Source of the DNA: Pseudomonas sp. Fl4BN1
GTDB taxonomy: Bacteria > Pseudomonadota > Gammaproteobacteria > Pseudomonadales > Pseudomonadaceae
NCBI RefSeq assembly: GCF_009908285.1
Contig: NZ_JAAARM010000017.1
Coordinates: 62,001-126,000, forward strand
DNA: 64,000 nt
Direction of reading: 5' to 3'
Part shown: positions 61,382 to 64,000 of the stretch, in pieces
Layout of the letters: every line of letters begins with the position of its first letter
Position numbering within the stretch: position 1 is the stretch's first letter
The notes under the pieces: generated by a model
The model's database searches: none
What the model was told of the DNA's origin: nothing
The model's input: the letters and a program-made list of their open reading frames with translations, nothing else
Position numbers and translations under genes: made by a program

Positions 61382-62023
61382 ATGTCCATTCGTGAACTGC
61401 TGAACCCCACCAACTCGGCCCTGATCCTGATCGACCACCAGCCGCAGATGTCCTTCGGCGTGCAGTCGATCGATCGCCAGACCCTGAAGAACAACACCGT
61501 GGCCCTGGCCAAGACGGCGCAGATCTTCAAGGTGCCGACCATTCTCACCTCGGTGGAAACCGCCAGCTTCAGCGGCTACATCTGGCCGGAGCTGCTGGCG
61601 GTGTTCCCGGATCACCAGCCCATCGAGCGCACCTCGATGAATTCCTGGGAAGACCAGAAACTGGTGGCGGCGGTCAAGGCCACCGGGCGCAAGAAGCTGA
61701 TCATGGCGGCGCTGTGGACCGAGGTCTGCCTGACCTTTCCGGCCCTGGAAGCCCTGGCCGAAGGCTATGAGGTGTACATCGTCACCGATGCCTCTGGCGG
61801 CACCACCCAGGAGGCCCACGACATGTCGGTGCAGCGGATGATCCAGGCCGGTGCAGTGCCGGTGACCTGGCAGCAAGTGCTGCTCGAATACCAGCGCGAC
61901 TGGGCGCACAAGGACACCTACGACGCGGTGATGGACCTGGTGCGTGAGCACAGTGGTGCCTACGGCATGGGCGTGGACTACGCCTACACCATGGTGCACA
62001 AGGCGCCTCAGCGTCAGCTGTAA
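61382..62023 (+). CDS. Isochorismatase-like hydrolase (YcaC type)
   Basis: The 213-residue cysteine hydrolase has ALILIDHQPQMSFG (Asp), and ALWTEVCLTFPALEALAEGY with the nucleophile Cys after a cis-peptide-type segment. Length and the C-terminal helical tail (YDAVMDLVREHSGAYGMGVD) match YcaC proteins, octameric hydrolases of unknown substrate. It is divergent from a LysR gene and followed by an ABM-domain protein and an amidohydrolase on the same strand, so the three may form an operon. Confidence 0.82.
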   Translation: MSIRELLNPTNSALILIDHQPQMSFGVQSIDRQTLKNNTVALAKTAQIFKVPTILTSVETASFSGYIWPELLAVFPDHQPIERTSMNSWEDQKLVAAVKATGRKKLIMAALWTEVCLTFPALEALAEGYEVYIVTDASGGTTQEAHDMSVQRMIQAGAVPVTWQQVLLEYQRDWAHKDTYDAVMDLVREHSGAYGMGVDYAYTMVHKAPQRQL

Positions 62024-62030
62024 GGCATCG

Positions 62031-62085
62031 GTTTGTCGGCCAGGGGCGATCAGCCCCCTTTGCCGGCAAGCCAGCTTCTACGCTT
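62031..62085. repeat. REP-like pair
   Basis: TTGTCGGCCAGGGGCGATC and TTTGCCGGCAAGCCAGCTTC, the second with TACGC, lie between the hydrolase and the ABM gene and resemble Pseudomonas REP elements. Confidence 0.45.
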
Positions 62086-62155
62086 GCCCAAGGTTGCACT
62101 GTTCCGGATGCCGCCGGTGTCCGGTGTTCCTCCCCCCAGCACTGTGGAGTCATTG

Positions 62156-62734
62156 ATGGATATCCAACTCACCGACGGTGTCGTGACCTTGCTGGTGCGC
62201 CACCGGATCAAGCAAGGCCAGGACCAGGCCTACGAAACCTGGCTGCGCCAGATCATCGCCAAGGCCCGCACCTACCCGGGGCACTTGGGGATCGACGTGG
62301 TCCGCGGCCACAGCGGTGGCCTGGGACAGTTCACCAGCGTGCTGCGCTTTGCCAGCACCGAGCAGTTGCAGCAGTGGCTGGACTCCGCCGATCGTCGAGA
62401 ACTGGTGGAACAGGCTCGGCACTTGCTGGCGGACGGCGACCAGACCGAAATCAACGCCGACCGGGAGTTCTGGTTCACCCCTCAGGAAGTCGGGGCGCCG
62501 ACCCCGCCGCCACGCTGGAAACAGGCCTGCGTGACCTTCCTGGTGATCCTGCCGCTGACGTTCCTGGTGCCCCAACTGTGGAAACCGCTGTTTGCCCAAC
62601 TGCCCTGGCTGGGTGGCTACGTGCAAGCCAACGTGCTGATCACCCTGAGCATCGTGCTGCTGGTGGTCTACGTCTTCATGCCCCGGGTCACCCGCCTGTT
62701 CCGTCGTTGGCTGCAACCGCACAGCGCAGCCTGA
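62156..62734 (+). CDS. Antibiotic biosynthesis monooxygenase (ABM) domain membrane protein
   Basis: The 192-residue protein has an ABM/dimeric alpha-beta barrel domain (about 5-105; VTLLVRHRIKQGQDQAYETW, SVLRFASTEQLQQWLDS) followed by two membrane helices (about 122-140 and 155-175) and a basic tail. This combination occurs in a group of bacterial proteins with no defined reaction. It starts 132 bp after the hydrolase and is followed after 52 bp by an amidohydrolase gene. Confidence 0.75.
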   Translation: MDIQLTDGVVTLLVRHRIKQGQDQAYETWLRQIIAKARTYPGHLGIDVVRGHSGGLGQFTSVLRFASTEQLQQWLDSADRRELVEQARHLLADGDQTEINADREFWFTPQEVGAPTPPPRWKQACVTFLVILPLTFLVPQLWKPLFAQLPWLGGYVQANVLITLSIVLLVVYVFMPRVTRLFRRWLQPHSAA

Positions 62735-62786
62735 AACCCTTCGCAACCTTGATTCGAGCCCCACGTCCTTCATTCGGAGTAGTGCC

Positions 62787-64000
62787 ATGAACCACAACGC
62801 AATTGCCGACCTGATTCTCTTCAATGGCCGCCTGCACACCGTGGACCGGGCCAAGCCCGGGGTCAGCGCGGTGGCGATCAAGGACGGGCGCTTTCTCGCC
62901 GTGGGCAACGATGCCCAGGCCATGGCCCTGCGCGGCAGCACAACCCAGGTCATCGACCTCCAGGGGCGCACGGTGATTCCCGGCCTCAACGACTCGCACC
63001 TGCACCTGATCCGTGGTGGCCTCAACTACAACTTGGAGCTGCGCTGGGAAGGCGTGCCGTCGCTGGTGGACGCCTTGCGCCTGCTCAAGGACCAGGCCCA
63101 GCGCACCCCGGCGCCGCAGTGGGTGCGGGTGGTGGGGGGCTGGAACGAATTCCAGTTCGCCGAGAAGCGCATGCCGACCCTGGAGGAACTCAACCAGGCG
63201 GCCCCGGACACCCCGGTGTTCGTCCTGCACCTGTATGACCGCGCCTTGCTCAACCGTGCCGCGCTGCGGGTGGTGGGCTACGACCGCAACACGCCGAACC
63301 CGCCGGGCGGCGAGATCGTCTGCGACGCCAACGGCAACCCCACCGGCATGCTGATCGCCCGGCCCAACGCGATGATTCTGTATGCGACCCTGGCCAAGGG
63401 GCCCAAGCTGCCTTTGGAATACCAGGTCAACTCCACCCGCCAGTTCATGCGTGAGCTCAACCGCCTGGGGGTCACCAGCGCCATCGATGCCGGCGGCGGC
63501 TTCCAGAACTACCCGGACGACTACCAGGTGATCAACGAACTGGCGGCCAAGCAGCAATTGACCGTGCGCATTGCCTACAACCTGTTCACCCAGAAACCCA
63601 AGGAAGAGCTGGCGGATTTCAAGCACTGGACCAGCAGCGTCACCTACGGCCAGGGCGACGACTTCCTGCGGCACAACGGGGCAGGGGAGATGCTGGTGTT
63701 TTCCGCCGCCGACTTCGAGGACTTCCTCGAACCACGCCCCGACCTGCCGCAGAGCATGGAGCAGGAACTGGAACCGGTGGTGCGCCACTTGGTGGAGCAA
63801 CGCTGGCCGTTCCGCCTGCACGCCACCTATGACGAATCCATCAGCCGCATGCTCGACGTCTTCGAGAGGGTCGACCGCGACATTCCGTTCAACGGCCTGC
63901 CGTGGTTCTTCGACCACGCGGAAACCATCAGCCCGAAAAACATCGAGCGGGTGCGGGCCCTGGGCGGTGGCATTGCGATCCAGGACCGCATGGCGTTCCA
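62787..64000 (+). CDS. YtcJ-like metal-dependent amidohydrolase, 3' end beyond the window
   Basis: The frame is open from ATG 62787 (CGGAG about 8 bases upstream) to the window end, 404 residues. The N-terminus ADLILFNGRLHTVDRAKPG and the HxH motif in VIPGLNDSHLHLIRGG identify an amidohydrolase of the YtcJ/ExeR group, usually about 550-620 residues, so roughly a third is missing. The family hydrolyses amide or ester bonds of varied substrates. It is the likely third gene of the LysR-associated unit. Confidence 0.85.
   Translation, partial: MNHNAIADLILFNGRLHTVDRAKPGVSAVAIKDGRFLAVGNDAQAMALRGSTTQVIDLQGRTVIPGLNDSHLHLIRGGLNYNLELRWEGVPSLVDALRLLKDQAQRTPAPQWVRVVGGWNEFQFAEKRMPTLEELNQAAPDTPVFVLHLYDRALLNRAALRVVGYDRNTPNPPGGEIVCDANGNPTGMLIARPNAMILYATLAKGPKLPLEYQVNSTRQFMRELNRLGVTSAIDAGGGFQNYPDDYQVINELAAKQQLTVRIAYNLFTQKPKEELADFKHWTSSVTYGQGDDFLRHNGAGEMLVFSAADFEDFLEPRPDLPQSMEQELEPVVRHLVEQRWPFRLHATYDESISRMLDVFERVDRDIPFNGLPWFFDHAETISPKNIERVRALGGGIAIQDRMAF

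Noticed and set aside
1-64000. CRISPR arrays, tRNA and rRNA genes, phage genes
   Set aside because: No regularly spaced repeats, no cloverleaf-like or rRNA segments and no phage structural or integrase genes were seen.

Overview
The window reads as a chromosomal segment of a GC-rich gamma-proteobacterium, most likely a Pseudomonas of the P. fluorescens/protegens/chlororaphis group. The signs are the codon usage, the many LysR/TetR/IclR regulators, the REP-type repeats (core like GGCTTGCC..CGAAG with TGTAGGAGC), the PauA/PauB-type polyamine genes and the nrtR-nadD2 // pncA-pncB-nadE arrangement known from P. aeruginosa. No rRNA, tRNA or CRISPR array was seen. All family assignments come from reading the translated sequence, not from database searches.

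Layout. 1-3.1 kb: 3' part of a MATE efflux pump, a decayed IS5-type transposase fragment and an orphan AT-rich KAS III gene in otherwise empty DNA. 3-10.3 kb: small membrane proteins, a GNAT enzyme, XRE and TetR regulators, a lipoprotein, a flavoprotein dehydrogenase and a broken methyltransferase gene. 10.4-27.8 kb: core-type metabolic and signalling genes (PpnN, IclR + amidase + MHS transporter, sirtuin, oxaloacetate decarboxylase, a receiver-CheC/diguanylate cyclase pair, an aminotransferase, Nudix). 27.8-32.0 kb: NAD-salvage module with two identical NrtR-type boxes in the divergent promoter region. 32-40.1 kb: GFA protein, a deaminase scar, then a formaldehyde-activating-enzyme (Fae) homologue in an apparent operon with an aldo/keto reductase, aldehyde dehydrogenase and MFS transporter, followed by a LysR gene and a 5'-truncated porin. 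40.1-47.2 kb: AT-richer orphan type VI secretion island: vgrG (with an in-frame stop), DUF4123 adaptor, LysM-bearing putative effector and a convergent SUMF1-fold lipoprotein that is a candidate immunity protein. 47.8-55.0 kb: LysR, aldehyde dehydrogenase, MFS transporter, enolase-superfamily enzyme and GMC oxidoreductase, which look like one catabolic unit. 55-64 kb: an unknown membrane protein, a PauB/PauA-like pair, an isoprenylcysteine-type methyltransferase, LysR + isochorismatase-like hydrolase, an ABM-domain membrane protein and the start of a YtcJ-like amidohydrolase that runs off the window.

The points most worth following: the type VI island with its nonsense codon, its candidate effector/immunity pair and the sharp recombination junction at about 40.09 kb; the Fae homologue in an organism group not known to use tetrahydromethanopterin; a 46-bp element present in inverted orientation in front of both the LysR gene at 47.86 kb and the catabolic genes at 49.2 kb; a response regulator whose receiver domain has lost about nine residues; and several gene scars (IS5, methyltransferase, deaminase, porin).
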